Source: Struthidea cinerea (lineage: Eukaryota > Chordata > Aves > Passeriformes > Corcoracidae). From it: DNA of 64,000 nt. Position numbers and translations under genes: made by a program. Positions 11,841 to 24,664 of this stretch are shown here, one piece after another. The notes below the pieces were generated by a model. That model was not told where the DNA came from. It made no database searches and saw only the letters and a list, made by a program, of their open reading frames with translations. The stretch covers positions 1,148,859 to 1,212,858 of the forward strand of contig VZTI01000601.1 in NCBI GenBank assembly GCA_013397865.1. The letters are read 5' to 3'. How positions within the stretch are numbered: the first letter of the stretch is position 1; the number at the start of each line of letters is the position of its first letter.

Positions 11841-14589
11841 TGGGGAGGGCAGTTGGCAGAAGGATAGACCCAGCCCTAACTGGAATGGACCTGCCTGTCC
11901 TTCTAACAAGGGCATAAACTTTCATTAGCGATGCACACAGTCAAAGGCAATTTAGGGAAACGCGCTGTACAGAAAAGGAAAACCTCAGCGTTTTTACTCG
12001 GTGGCTCCTTGGCTCCGTCCAGGGGGCTCTATCCTTGAGCTCTGCTTGCGCTCTCCAACCAAAGTGACCCCACTGGCCATGGGGAAGGCAGGAGGGAGCC
12101 AGAAGGAGGCTGGGGCTGCTCTGGGGGATGCGTGTACCCGGCCATGCCAGCAGCCTGCACGCCCCGAGCTGGGCCAGGGAAGCAAGTCAATATTAACGTC
12201 TTGCTGGAACACACTGGTCCTGCAAGAGGCCCAGAGGTATCTGTTGCTCTGCCCACTGCAGAGCTTCACCCTCCAAGGGGCCAGTCCTCCCCAAAGGCCT
12301 CTATTTTGGGTTGGGTTTCTGCACGCTGACAAGGAGCTTGCAGCAGCCTGATGCCCCTTTGGGGCATTAGTTACAAGCTGGCTCTGCCCAGACCAGACAG
12401 ATGTGTCGCTGCTGCTCCTGTTTCCACAGGATATACAGACTAGTTATTTTTGCAGCTGGGACATGTTTGGCCTCACACAGGAACCTGGAAAATACCATTC
12501 CTAAAGGGACCGCTCCTGCCACTGGCCCCATGAGCAGGCACAGCTCTGCAGGCAATGGACACGAGCGCATGGCTGGAGGGAGAGCAGGCCAACATGAGGG
12601 GCTTGGTGGGGTCTGAAAGTCACGACCACGTGTTGGAAATGAAACAAAACTATATCTCCAGCTACCATTCTCTTGGCCCTTTGGCTTTGGGATTGAAGTT
12701 TATGCACCCTAAGCCAGCTGTACGTTACATATGCCCAAGCATGAGAATCCCCGTGCATGTCCCTATTATTTGCTCCAACATGAAGCCCTGACAGTGTTTT
12801 TTCTACAAGAGCGGATTTCTTTACCTTTTTGTATGACATACATCCAGAGATAATACAGACCTGACAGCAGGTCTGCACACTACTGGTACTTTTCACAGAC
12901 CCCTGCACTCTCCCAGCCCTGTGCAGCCCCAGAGCAGGCTCAGCCCAGCCCTGCAGTGCTGGCTGGCACAGAGCTGGGCATACACCTGCCCCATCTGCCA
13001 TGTTTGTGGGTGTTTGAACTAAAGCAGAGGGTTGAAAAAAAAAAAAAATTCCAGGGGCAGCCAATACCCAGCTGGAAAAACACAAAGTGCCGAGAACAGC
13101 AAACCCAGTCAATAATAATCACAACCCCAGCAGCGGGTGAGGAAAGCATGAACTCTTTTGGCCTGCTCCCTGCATGCTCACCCACTTGGGAAAACACACA
13201 CTCCCCAGAGACCCATGATTTCATCCCCTCCCAGTCCACCCTACACTCACCCTCACCAAAGAGCTTTATGGAGTGCAAGGGAGCCCCCAGGCTCCCTTTT
13301 CTGGACAGAAACTTAGCAAAGAGGAGAGAGGGGCCCTGCACAGAGGAACTGGACTCCTGGCAATGAGCTGGCACCTGAGGAGGGTTCTTTCTCCCAGCAA
13401 AGTGCTCCTTACACCCCACACCCTCCTAGCCTCTCCTCCCCTCCAAAGTTTTGCCCTTTGTGCCCCCCTTCCCCTCCCAGTTGCTGGCCTTGGCCTTAGG
13501 GCGCTCTTCTTTTCCCCTCTTCTTTCCTCAAGTTCCCAGCACCATTCCACCTTTCTCCTTCCCAGCATCTCCTGCCAAAACTCTTGTGCCTCAGTCTGCA
13601 CCCCCACAGCCTCTTTACACCTCTCTCCCCTCATTCCCTGTGGGCCCAACAGCCAGGTCTGGCAGAAAAAGCTGGGCTTCCCAGAGGACAAGCACTGCCA
13701 GAGACCACTGACCAGCCTGGGGAGGGGGAACATGGAATTCTGTCAGGGAAAACGTGGGAGCTCTCCCTTCTGGTCTCACATCACTCCTCACTCAGGTTGT
13801 ACAGATTTGGGGGATTTCACTGTAGCAGCACAGGTCAATAGGAGCTGAAGGTTTTCAGATCATATATGTCACTCTATATGGTCTTGTCTATAGTGAGTGC
13901 TAAATATAGCCAAGCCAAACCTGGAGGTGACTTCAGTGCTGTGGTGCGGCGACAGCAGCCACTGCACAGGCACTCTCCACTACCTCAAAGCAATGCAGAT
14001 GTCAGAAGTCACAGTCCAAAATCAAGGATGCCTGTGAATCCTCTGTTCTCTCACTGCCAAGAGTGTGAGCCAGGTTCTCTCCCTTTCCCTCTCTCAGGTC
14101 TGCGTGATTCCTCATTTTGAGGAGTCAAAATGAAGCATCATCTTCTTGCTCCAAGGTCCATTTTTTCCATGGGATGTTGGACCCTCCTATTTATGACATG
14201 CCAGCATTTGTGTCAGCACAGCTACTTAGAAACTTAACCAGTGGAAGAAGCTCTGAATAGAATGGGAAAGTCTCTTGTGTGGGTCAGAATAATTAGACTG
14301 AGCTCAAATTGGCTTTAGGCATCTGCTGCTGTGTCTGAGCAAAATCAAGCCATGCTGCTTCCATCAGCATCTCTCTGCTGTTGGCCTCACCCTGCAGAAC
14401 TGAAGGGATCACATACCGCCTTGTATAGGGCTTCTCTGGGAACAAGACTTGCTTCAACTGAAGCCATAAAGCCTCCTCATCCAGATATCATTAAAGCCAA
14501 GAGAAAAGAGGGCAGACAGAGAGATTGAGATGAGCCATTTCCCCAACAAACTTGCTTCCCTTTTTCATGCGCTCCTTTCTTTTTTTTTT
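11841..14589. other. Non-genic sequence, nothing recognised
   Basis: Several open frames of 110-200 codons overlap on both strands (for example 12501-13112 minus and 13273-13848 plus). They compete with one another, contain low-complexity stretches and show no domain signature, so I treat them as chance products of GC-rich, stop-poor DNA. A poly-A run is at 13036-13049. Confidence 0.5.
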
Positions 14590-14790
14590 CCCCTTTAACT
14601 GTCATTAAAATAACAAGTTTCTGTTACAGTCTAAACATTCCCACATTGTATAAAGGGTTATGTTACACTAGAGTCACTGCCGGGCCCAGTGTTTGCACAG
14701 AAACCTCACTGCAGGTCCCCCCTCCTGACGAAGTGACTTATTAAAGTTTAAACAGTAATTAACAGAACAATAAAAATAAAGGGATGTTTG
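14590..14790. promoter_or_regulatory. AT-rich candidate regulatory block
   Basis: The interval has AT-rich, non-repetitive sequence with TTATTAAAG, GTTTAAAC and TAATTAAC words near 14738-14762. It starts with a T/C run at 14578-14597. No open frame is sustained. It resembles the other candidate non-coding elements in texture only. Confidence 0.3.
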
Positions 14791-16189
14791 GGGAGTCGTA
14801 GTGCACACAGGGTTTTTGGCAGTGCCAGCACTTTTCAGTGCCCTGTGCTGGCAGAAAAAACGGCTGCAAAACCAGTGGGAGAGATTGTGTGCTGGAAGGC
14901 AGGAAGTGGCCGCAGCAAGGCCAAGGTACGATCCCAGCCCCAGCATGAGGGTGTAGAGAGCAGCAGGATGCAAGGAAAGGGTTCGGGGGACTGAGGAAAG
15001 GATGCCAAAGGGTCACCTGGCAGAAGGCTGATCAGGTTCAGTGGTCACCACCAGCCCTGCCCTCCATGTGCACATCAGACAGCATCAAGAACCTCTGCTG
15101 CCTGTTCTCCCATTCTGCTGAGATGGCCTGGACAAGCCTGCAAAATCTGTGTTTGGGGAATTGTGTCTCAGAAGCCAGAGCCAGGTTTTGGGGAAGTGGC
15201 TCCTCTATTTTAAAAGCGTAGTAGAGAGGAAAGAGCAACGACAGAGCAAATCCCTGAGAAAAATCTTGCAATAGAGAGACCTTCCACAGGAGACTCCAAG
15301 AGCAGCCCCCTTGCCCGGGAACTTTAAAAACAGAAGACATCTTGTAGGGACCGATCCTGTCCTGGCCCTGTGCAGGTGTGAGCTGCAGATCCAACAGCAT
15401 GGTAGTAGTTCTGGGGTCATTCCCTCCTCAAATGCAGCCAGAGCCAGGATCACAGGATCAATCCCTAGAGTCTTGTCAGAGCCAGAACTTTCCCAACCCA
15501 TGTGAAGTTGGCTAATCAGAGCTCCCTTTACAGGAGAAAACCTGCTTTTCCTCTGTTTTGTTCCCAATCCCAGCAGCTTGGCCTGCCCAGGATGAGCTGT
15601 AGAGCACGTGGGTAGAGTTTAAGCTTAGGTTGTCGGCCCTCCCTGTTACCCAACGTGCAGCAACGCAGAAAGATCTCATCTGAAGATATTTTTGGTGCCT
15701 ATTGTAGCTGTTCTCAAATGTTTGCCTCAGTAGCTCACAGTGCTAGCAGGCTCCAGCCCTGATGTGTGACTCAGTACACACAGCATTGTGCAGTCCCATG
15801 TTTGCTAAATCTCTTCCAGTACAATTGCTCAGTTTGCAAATAAAAAGACAGCTCCATGAGAGTGTATCTCCTGTGCAGAGGGAACTCAGGGAGTGCTGCC
15901 TTGAGCCTTTCCCAAATCTAGGACTTGGCTCCTGGTCTGTCTGGGGAGCAGTGTGGATCTGACCTGACCTGGGGACTGCCCTACCGCTGTGAGGACGTAC
16001 ATGGAGACGCCCAGCAGCAGCTGCTCCCAGTCAGCCCACAGCCTCCCTTCCCTCCGCTGGAGTGTAGGAGGAGGAAACCTCAGGAGACAGCTCCAGAGGT
16101 CCCAGTATCGCACCAGTACAAGTCACCCAGGTGAGGACACGGGGACCCAGCATGCCTGCTCACACTTCCTGGAGGATAACTCCCATTGT
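14791..16189. other. Non-genic sequence, nothing recognised
   Basis: Mixed-composition sequence with open frames up to about 120 codons on both strands and no recognised domain, RNA gene or repeat. Confidence 0.5.
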
Positions 16190-16270
16190 GAGGTGGGCTT
16201 GGCAGTGTCGGGTTAATGGTTGGATTTGATGACCTTAAAGGTCTTTTCCAACCTAAACAATTCTATGATG
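16190..16270 (+). repeat. CR1 LINE, 3' end fragment
   Basis: The words GGTTGGATTTGATGACCTTA, AAGGTCTTTTCCAACC and ATTCTATGATG occur in the order of the CR1 3' terminus ('ggttggactagatgatc...ggtcccttccaacc...attctatga'). CR1 is the dominant retrotransposon of birds and other sauropsids, and copies are usually 5'-truncated, as here. Only the last 80 bases or so remain, so no reverse transcriptase is encoded. Confidence 0.85.
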
Positions 16271-18284
16271 TTTTGAATTCAGCCCAGACTTCCAAGGTGC
16301 TGTTTATAAAGCCATGGGGAAGCCAGCACCAGCCACAACAGCCTTGCAAATGAGTGCCAGGGTGAAGGGCTGGCATCTCAGGGTCCAGAATTAATGAAAC
16401 CAAGACCCTGTCAGCCTTGGTGATTCTACTGCATTTGGGTGTAAATTGATAAACTTGCATGGGGCTCCAGGGAGGACATGAGATGGAAGGAAGGGGGAGG
16501 TGGAGTTTAAGACACACCAATGCCCTTTCACTTTACACCTGTGTTTTAACTGGGCCCCAGCAGCTGAGTTGTGTGACACATGGCTCTCCATGCCTCCCTT
16601 GCTGCCTTGTCCCATTCAGCAACCCCTTCCCTGCTCAGGATGTCTTCACAGAAGCCTTCCTGAATCCTAGTGAGGTCCTTGGGTCCCGCTGCCAGGGAGG
16701 TAAATGGGATGTGAGAGATACGTCTTCATTGACAGCCTTGTTTGGCCAGCAACACTGTGTCCTCTTATCCCCCAAACCTTCTATTGCAACTTTTTTTTTT
16801 TTCTCTGTGGCTTTTCTACTTCCCTGGGAAATTAGTGCAACTGGCTTGTTCAGACTTGCCCTAGAGACAGTTTCCGAAGAAAGCCCCTGAATCCACTGCA
16901 AGTCAGGCAGTGCAACCTCTGCCTGAAACCCCTGATCAGCTGAGCCACTGGCTCTGGCTTTTTCTTCCTTTTGCTGCCCCAAGCCAGCTGGATGCACAGG
17001 AACAGCAGCCAGGATTCAGCACTGGAGCAGGCAGTGCTGTGTGAGGGTCAGCAGTTTATAGGAAAGGCAGGTACAGGTGTCTGTCTTCTGACCCACTCCT
17101 GAGGTCTCTCTGCACATTCCCAAGGTTTCTCTGAACCGATGTTAGCCGAGCTGCCAGTCCCTTTCTGGAGGACTCTCCTCCCCACGGACTGAGGATGGGC
17201 AGCTCATCTCCAGACACTCAGCCCAGTACCTCAGCTGTTCTCGACTTGCTGGGCTTGATCCCTCTTTGACTGATCTTATGCTCATGTCACTCTGCTCAGC
17301 TCAGGAGAATCATTTCCCAGCAGACACCACATCAGTGACAGGAAGGAGCTTATGCCTTTCCACTGCCACTCACGCTAAACTGAGAGAAGAAGAAACACCA
17401 CCCAAATCTGAACTTTTCATCCCATTTACCCAACTATGGGATGTTTCTCAACTCCTGGCTGTGCTGGAGTCAGGGTCTCCAGACTCCTTTACAGTGAGAG
17501 TGGCAGTGCTTGAGAGGGGAGAGGTGTTGAACAAGTACAAGCAGGTGCAAATAGAACAACAGAAGGTGCCCCCAGGTCAGCACTCACGTGCATTTTCCTC
17601 GGCCATGTCTGAGGAGACTTGGAGTCAGAACAGAGCACAGCTTTGCATGGGGGTCTCAAACATGTTCACAATGCAGAAAGACTGTCCTGTGCACTTCCTT
17701 TTCCAACACGTCGTTCAGGATGTCTCTACAGCAATGCCAGTAACTGCCTGTAGGGAATGTTATGTTAGAAGATTATCTAATGCACTCTTAATCATCTGGT
17801 CTTGCAATCTACAGTGGGAAATCAGAGCAGCCAGCATGGTATGACCCTTCTTCCAGACACCACTGAGTTCAGATACCATTATCAGTGGTAGCCTGGTCCA
17901 TGTCCCAGAACTTAAGCTCTCTTTCGGTTAACAGGCCATGAAATTATTTAGACTATTCTTCGTGTTACATTTTGTTATATTTGTAATTAACACAGAAGAT
18001 CAGCAGTGCCACATTCTGTATTTTGCTGAATACGGGGGAGACAGTGCTTAGAAGCACTTAACCTAACTCTGTCCCGTTAGGTTTAGGGGAAGCCAACTCT
18101 TCAGAGCAGACCTGTCCCACAAGAAAAGGGTTGGGTATTGTCAGAGACCTTAACCCATATATGTCTGAAACATGATATGGGAACCAGCACCCTAAAATCT
18201 GGTCTTACCTCCTTTCTTCAGAAGGGACTTTTAAACAAAAGAAAACAGTCTGCCAGCACACTCAGTGTTCGGCGCCATCTTCAA
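16271..18284. other. Non-genic sequence, nothing recognised
   Basis: The longest open frame is 17266-17844 (192 codons, plus), in sequence of ordinary base composition. It has no signal peptide, membrane segment or known motif, and an ORF of this length is about what chance allows in 64 kb over six frames. No splice-site pair frames it convincingly. A poly-T run is at 16792-16802. Confidence 0.5.
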
Positions 18285-18415
18285 TCAGGGAAGCCTAATT
18301 ATACCCATTATACTGATGAGGAAGCACTGGCACAAAGCTATGCATTCGCATGGCTACAGATACAAAGCAAATCAGTGGCAAAGCTGGAATTAAACCCAAG
18401 AATCATGGTGATGAG
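18285..18415 (-). repeat. MIR/CORE-SINE-like element
   Basis: Read on the plus strand, the order is 'ATTATACCCATTATACTGAT', 'GAGGAAGCACTGGCACAAAG', then 'AAGCAAATCAGTGGCAAAGC', 'TGGAATTAAACCCAAGAATC'. This parallels the reverse complement of the MIR core ('attatccccattttacagatgaggaaactgaggcacagag...agtcagtggcagagctggaattagaacccag'). Four ordered matches over about 115 bases make the call fairly firm. Confidence 0.7.
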
Positions 18416-20014
18416 TTCATCACCCGCCTCAGCACAGCCTCATGCGGCTGGTCATGACCAGTCCTACCCATGTCCTGCAGGTTACAGAGCCGGTACGGAG
18501 CCCTCCACATATCTGCTTAACAGCTAAAAGTTTCAATCCCCATGCTGAGATGGTTCGGGGTGCTCTGGGACACTCGGACTGGTCACATCAGCTGGCCCAC
18601 AAGGACCAGTCACTCAGCTCACTGTACGAGACAGACTGGTGGGCTGCAGACACCCAACAGCCAGAACATCAGGTCTGAGCTACTGAGAGACCCTGCGACC
18701 ACAGAGACCAGGCAGGGATGAATCATCTGCTCCTTCTTAATCAACTCCCCTGCATGTGGATCCTCACAGCAGGTCCAGCCTGAGCCTTCTACATATTAAT
18801 GATTCCCTGGGACATAAAGCCCAGAGATTTTCCTTGGCACCAGGGTCTAGCACTTGCCCTTCACTCTCCCTGCCAGGTGCTGGGTGCTCTGGTCTAAAAA
18901 ATGCTGCAGAATCCCTCGGGACTGAGAGTCATTACATAAACAATACAGTAGGATCATGGGCTGTAATTGTAAAAGCGCCAGAGGTCTTGGCACCAGAGTC
19001 TGCCTCAGCAAAGGCCTCTATATGGAGACCCAAACAAAACAAACAAAAGGCCAAATTCTCTTGGCGCTTAATGAATAACAATAAATAATAAGTAATAAAT
19101 AATAACCCTAAGAGCCAACCTAGCAAGACAGATGTGAGGCACCAGGGCAGCTCTGAGGAAACACCAGCCCTACAGTAGCCACCCTCCTTCCCCAGTTTCC
19201 AGTACGCTGAGCTCAGGTCACAGGGTTCTTGCAGGGTTAGGCCCAGGGGGAAGCCTAGGATTTCTGTCAGGAATGTCCACACCCCCACCCACCCAGTCAG
19301 ATCTGTAGGAATTGCAGCCTTTGTATGTCCCTGGACTGGAATGTTCACCTGCTAAGTGAGTGCACACCAACTCATGCCCAGCTCCTTCTTATTGCAGATC
19401 TCTCTTTAAGAGCTAAAGGCAAAAAGAAGCAGATGGAGCTGAGCAAGGGAATCCAGGTAGGTGTGAGTCCGGAGAAGCCTCTCCCCAGCATCATTACAGT
19501 CTGGACTCAGAGTCCCCCACCTGTTTTGTGCAAGCTGAGCTCCCGGCAGGGCACCAGGATAGCTGCTTGGCAGAGACATTGGGCTGAAACAAAGGGCCTA
19601 ATTTAAGTATTTTTATAACTCGGTGCTTGTGACAGTGGGTTTAGCAGTTGCCAGCCATCTGGAATAAAGAATTACAGCCACCTCCCCTAATCCTATATTG
19701 CCTAAACCCTAAAGCTGGTTATGGTGCAAGGATGAGGCAGCAGGTTGGGAGGAGATAGTGATAGGAAGGTGGGGGTGGAGAAGGGACCGCAGGAAAATTG
19801 TCAAACTTATTTCTTTTTCCTGCAAGGTGCTGGGTGGCCCCAGATATGTCAGAAGTATTTTTGCTAGGAATCAAGAGAAGACAGAGTGAACAAAAACAGG
19901 GGAGAGGGGAGACAAGGAGTCCTCCATGACCACACAGTCGCATGCACCACACACACGCACACAGAGGCTTACTGGTCTGCGCAGGGCTGTCAGGTAAATT
20001 AGATCTGAAAGCTG
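18416..20014. other. Non-genic sequence, nothing recognised
   Basis: No gene is supported. A small AT microsatellite at 19072-19106 is listed separately. AT-rich sequence at 19597-19640 may be the edge of a regulatory element. Open frames do not exceed about 140 codons. Confidence 0.5.
19072..19106. repeat. AATA-type microsatellite
   Basis: The segment ATAAATAATA-AGTA-ATAAATAATAA is a diverged AATA/ATA repeat with an internal near-duplicate. It is preceded by an AAAC-type run at 19031-19047. Confidence 0.7.
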
Positions 20015-20310
20015 ACAATTTCTGACCATATTTCCTTGATTATTTCAAACAAATGCACACCAGCCGCTGTAAGGAGATTAAAGTGACATAAACGTCCCGA
20101 GTGGGAGGAGGGAGGGCAGAGAATTCAGGTCACCCCCATCCGTCCCCCATTTGACAGCCGCTATATCGCTATCCAATCCAATAAAAAAATCCCCCCCTTT
20201 TGCTTTAATTAATTTTACAGCTAGCTTGCTTAATTACTTTCAATCAAAATCCTCCTGCCATCGCAAAATTAGAGATGGTTGAGCTCCATTAGCCTAAATT
20301 CTTCATTTCC
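20015..20310. promoter_or_regulatory. Candidate conserved non-coding element
   Basis: The sequence passes from CCATATTTCCTTGATTATTT through a G-rich link to TTGACAGCCGCTATATCGCT (a MEIS/TGIF-type TGACAG beside an 8-base near-duplication CGCTATAT/CGCTATCC at 20159-20174). It then enters dense TTAATTAATTTTACAGCTAG and TTAATTACTTTCAATCAAAA homeodomain-type words at 20200-20260. It is non-repetitive and non-coding, and looks like a developmental enhancer. Conservation is unverified. Confidence 0.45.
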
Positions 20311-21474
20311 ATATAGAAAGAGGCTCCCTCAGCAAAGCCAACAGGACTCCCTCCTATTCAAGCTGCCATCGGACAGATGCCTGTCCCTCTGTCTGTCTTC
20401 AGTTCCTTGGGAGAAGGAAGGCGGGGAGGATACAGTCTTGTTCCCACCTTCCCCTTACATACAGCATCTCCTCGAGAGCCCTGGACACGGACGCCTCTCT
20501 GCTCACAGCAAAGCCCACAAGAGGTGAGGACAGCCTGCCCTCCCAGCCCTTCTACGGCCATGATGGAACGAGCTTTTCCATGGCTGCACGAGGAAGCTGG
20601 ATGGCCCAGCCCTTCTGCTATGCTCCCAGCACTGGGGACAGGATCTGGAAGGGACACTGCTGCCACTAAAGTTGGTTTGAGCACTGCCACTGTCACCCCA
20701 CACAGGTGTGCAGGCATCACTGACTCGAGGTGATCTCTGTGGACACACGGAAAGGACATCAAGGGGATGCAGGGGCAGATCATCTTACATTTGCCTGCTG
20801 TGGGTTCGGTACCTTCCTGTGGAGCATCTGGCACTGTGGGCCACAGACCTGTGACACTCCTGCAGCTGCCACAGGTATCAGTAGCACCTCTCTCCTGTGA
20901 ACAAATCCTGAACTGTCCCATTTTGGGGACAATGGAACCTCCTCTGAAGCACAGGGAGCGGCAGCAATAAGCCACATGGCACTGTAGAGGAGACAAGAGG
21001 AGACTGGGTGGAGAGGATGGATGCAGGAGGAAACCCTGGAAGGAGCTGGACACTGGGAGCAGAGGAGAACCAGTTCCTCTCAAAGGACTACAGGAACTGG
21101 AATTATCCAGACCATTCCATGCTTTCCTCCCATTTTCTCCCATCTCCTACGGTCTCCTTTTCCACATCCCCAAACTAATTGCAGAGCAATGGTTCTACTG
21201 GAGTTTTAGCTATGCTCGGTACTCTGTGTAGGTACTGAGCCCTGGGGACCAGCCAGGGGAGCCTGGCCCCTGCTCCCTCCTCCAGCCACCTGCCCAGGCC
21301 ACACCTAACCTGGAGCTGCAGGAAGGTCACACCAGTACCCCAGTCTCCACACTTTCCCACCCTTCAGTAAGCTCACAGGGATGCACAGGCACCAGAAGCT
21401 CCACTCCCTCCCAGCTCCAGGGAGGACAGGTCAAACCCTTCTTCTTTAGAACAAAATGAAGAAGAGACAAACAC
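20311..21474. other. Non-genic sequence with long chance open frame
   Basis: The longest frame in the window outside the N gap is on the minus strand here (20358-21143, 261 codons). It is rich in Ser, Pro, Gly and Cys, has no known domain, and is overlapped by open frames on the other strand, as GC-rich non-coding DNA often is. I do not call it a gene. Confidence 0.45.
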
Positions 21475-21620
21475 AGACCTATTTTGTTTATAAGCTTAAA
21501 ACTGAATCTAACGGCGCATCTACCTGGGGATTTTAGATTAAATGGTTTAAGAAACTCAAATAGGCTTTTTAATCCGGTCAAATAAAAAGAGCCCCAAAGA
21601 AGCAAAGAATTCACCCTGCT
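21475..21620. promoter_or_regulatory. AT-rich candidate regulatory block
   Basis: Unbroken AT-rich, non-repetitive sequence with TTTATAAGCTTAAAACTG, GATTTTAGATTAAATGGTTT and TTTTTAATCCGGTCAAATAA words. TAATCC is a K50-type homeodomain core. The contrast with the flanking GC-rich sequence is clear; function is inferred. Confidence 0.35.
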
Positions 21621-24214
21621 GAGCCTCACGCCTATCCAGACAGCCAGGCATGAATGGCTTTCTTGCTCTCTGCCACTCCTCCCCACCCTGGCATGGGACA
21701 GAATGTATCTGCCAAAATCTGGAAGCTTAGGGTACACCCTGTTCAGGACTTGTGAAGACTTCACTTTCCCGTGGACAATCCACTTCTATCACACTGTGCA
21801 ACACCTTCTTCATCGTTTCTGTGTCCTTCTCTGCTCTTCAGCTGGGCCCCTCTCCCTAACACCTGGCAATGCGAGTGCAGTGCCAGCCCTGGTTACATCA
21901 CCAGAGTCCAAGAGATGACACCAAAACCCCTAATCCCCATTCAACACACACATATAGGCACTGTTTTTCATATGAACTACATTCCTCAGTGCTTTACAAG
22001 AAAAGACAAGGAGCCATGTGCTCTTGAGATGCAGTGGGGACCAGCAGGATCTGCCAAGGGATGCGGCAACCGGACAGTCAACCCAGGTCTGATAGATGAA
22101 GACCAAACCTACGTGGACTCGGAGTGTGATGAACATCTGGAGCTGAATCCTGACAGACACCAGGATGCAAGGGGGCTCTATTCTCTGCTGATAACCACCT
22201 CTCCAGGACTTCCAGCCTCCAGTATCACATCTCACCAACTTCCCAACAGAAACGGTCCCCTCTCCCCCACTGCTGCTGTTTCACTCCGGAAACGCTCAGA
22301 ACCAGCCTTCCCCTGAACATGCTCTGCAATAAAATTCCCGACTTGTGTCTCGCCTGCTCCAATGCTCAGAGCAGCCGGGACAATAGAACAGAGAGGCCCT
22401 AAATCCACCAGACTCACCCTAAATAGCAATGGCCCATAATTTTGCCTGACATTCAGGAGCTTGTTATTCTTTCCCCTCGTCGCCTGGCTGGAGCTGTTCA
22501 GACCCATCAGTGTTATTCTATGCATTAAATGGGAAAAAAACCAACTCAACAACAACCCGGAGAGTTTCCAAGCCTGCCCAGTGAGGGCTGAAGGGGCGGT
22601 GTCCATAGCTGAGCCAGTGGTGGGAGAACAAGAGGAATCAATGCTTCAAACCCAGACCCATCTACTCTGCAGAGGAACAGCATGAGTGGGTCCTGCAGAA
22701 ATCCCCAGCAGAAACACACACCCTTTTTTCTGCTTCCATCCCTACCTACCAAGGAAACTGTAATCTCTCCCAACCCTTCCAGTCTCCCACCTGGTGCCCA
22801 GGAAGGCTGCTGCCCACCCCTCCCCACCACCTGGCAGTGGGGAGCTTTAACCACGACAGTTTGGGGTTTGGGTTTTGGTTTTTATTTTCCAGGCTGGCTC
22901 CAGCTGATTAAGGACCTGCAACAGGATGTAGGGATTACAGCAAAACCTGGCTGCAGATCAGCTGGGGCACAGAGCCAAAGGAGAGAGCGAGGATTGCCCC
23001 CAGCCTGGCTGCCAAACCGGCACTCGTCCTGCTGGGAGGCCGTGAGGGCTGGAGCTCTGCGCTGGAACAAGGCCCCTGCCCTCGCTGGCTCTGCTGGGGA
23101 ATGGCCTGCAGCCCACACTGACAAACATGCCCACATGAAGGGCAGGGCTGTGAGGACATGGGATCTGTGGCTTACGGGGCTCTCTGGAGAGAGGAAAATC
23201 CCTACAGCCTCGCTCTTTGTGCCCTCACCTCAGGCTAAACAGAAGTGCAAGGAGGCAGGTGCATCCCCACCTCCTGATCTGAGCAGCAGGAGCAGCCTGA
23301 GCTGGAGACACCTCATAATTCCCTGGTATCTCTGCCAGAGTCTGCACCACGTTGAGCTCCTAGTGGGTATCCTGGAATAACACACAGCAAAATACTCTGT
23401 GCTGAGTTTTTAATCCAGGAAGAAGTGATCAGGGAAAGCAATAATCTCAGTTGGCACATAGAGCACAGCAGGATCTTGCTTCTGGGGAAGCATCAAGAGC
23501 AGAATTAGCTTCAAGGAAACTCTGGGGCTTTTTTTTCTTCTGCTAACACTGATCCTTGCCTGGACCAGCAGCAGCAGCAGCAGCTCCCAGCATCTTTCTA
23601 AAGTGCTTGTCACTGCAATATCCAACTGCTGATATCCCCTAGGGGACATCCCCCCAAGCTTGGGTTTTCCACATCCCCCTTAGATTGGAGCAAGAAGGAC
23701 AGCAGCAATGGGAGCAGCCCTCCTGCACTGACCTGAAGCTGTTAGCCTCGAGTCCTGTTTTAATCAGGTCTGGCAGAGCTGCTGCCTTGCTTCCCAGCCT
23801 GCCACCTCAGAGGGATAATTTGCCACCAGCTTCTCGGAGAGCTCTGTGGAAGTGCTTTGCAAAGCCGGAGTATGCCTCTCCTTCATGGCCAAAGCCTCTG
23901 AGCTTCATGCTGGCCCATCTCCCTCTCCTAGTGACCCCCAGGCTCTGTCTGTATAAAGGAGACCATGAAGATGCCAGGACTTGGTCCTCTTTTCCAAGTG
24001 CTGCCTGGCAAGACCTGGCAGTAAGAGGGGGAAGCTGCTTGGAGCAGCAGGAGGAGGTGGAAATCTGTCTGGCAGCAGCAGCACAGAGACTTCTTAGTGC
24101 TGCCCGCCAGACTCATTGTAGCAGAGAAACTCTGGAGTCAGCTCCTGCCGAGCTGGGGCTGCGGGGGAAAGCAGGAGTTGATATTGCAGGCAGAGACCAC
24201 TGGGATACCACTGA
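21621..24214. other. Non-genic sequence, nothing recognised
   Basis: Open frames up to 232 codons (22682-23380 plus) carry no recognisable domain and overlap minus-strand frames. A short CAG-type run (GCAGCAGCAGCAGCAGC) is at 23567-23583. Confidence 0.5.
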
Positions 24215-24345
24215 AAGCTGCTAAATATGACCAGGTTAGCACTTTAGTCTTTAATGGCAGGTCACCATTAATAAACCCAGGGCCCCAGGGTGCAGTACAG
24301 AGCTCCCTCCCCCCTTCCCCAAAATACTCATTTCATTAACTTCTC
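24215..24345. promoter_or_regulatory. Small candidate regulatory element
   Basis: TTAATGG (24251-24257) and CCATTAA (24265-24271) form a perfect 7-base inverted repeat around an AGGTCA nuclear-receptor half-site (24259-24264). AT-rich words continue to 24285. The arrangement is suggestive of a binding site cluster but unproven. Confidence 0.3.
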
Positions 24346-24664
24346 TGTGCGCGGCGCTCGGCACCTGCCAGAGGCTGGGAAGCCAGGAGAGCTAGCAAGG
24401 GTTAAGGACATCTTATGGCAGAGCTAACTGCTCTTCAGACAGGATGGAGCAAGGCAAGTCTGCACAGCATCTCTCTCCTCCCCAGTGCTCCCCTCTGCGT
24501 CTCGTTCCCCCAGTTCACGCTGGAGACCAGCCCACAGCTTTTGGTCCCACACGGACGGGGCAGCCTGGGAAGGCTCTGAGTGGGGAAGCACTGCCCCAGG
24601 CCCATGGCCAAGGGGCTGAGTGCTGCCAAAGGACAGCCAGAAACCATGGCCCACAACCCCAACT

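Noticed and set aside
17266..17844. 192-codon open frame on the plus strand in ordinary-composition sequence
   Set aside because: About one such frame is expected by chance; no motif, splice context or repeat support.
20358..21143. 261-codon open frame on the minus strand
   Set aside because: No domain, Ser/Pro/Gly/Cys-rich, overlapped by frames on the other strand. By a rough estimate of stop frequency, a frame this long is only mildly unusual in 64 kb over six frames.
22682..23380. 232-codon open frame on the plus strand
   Set aside because: GC-rich stop-poor DNA with competing frames on the opposite strand and no domain.
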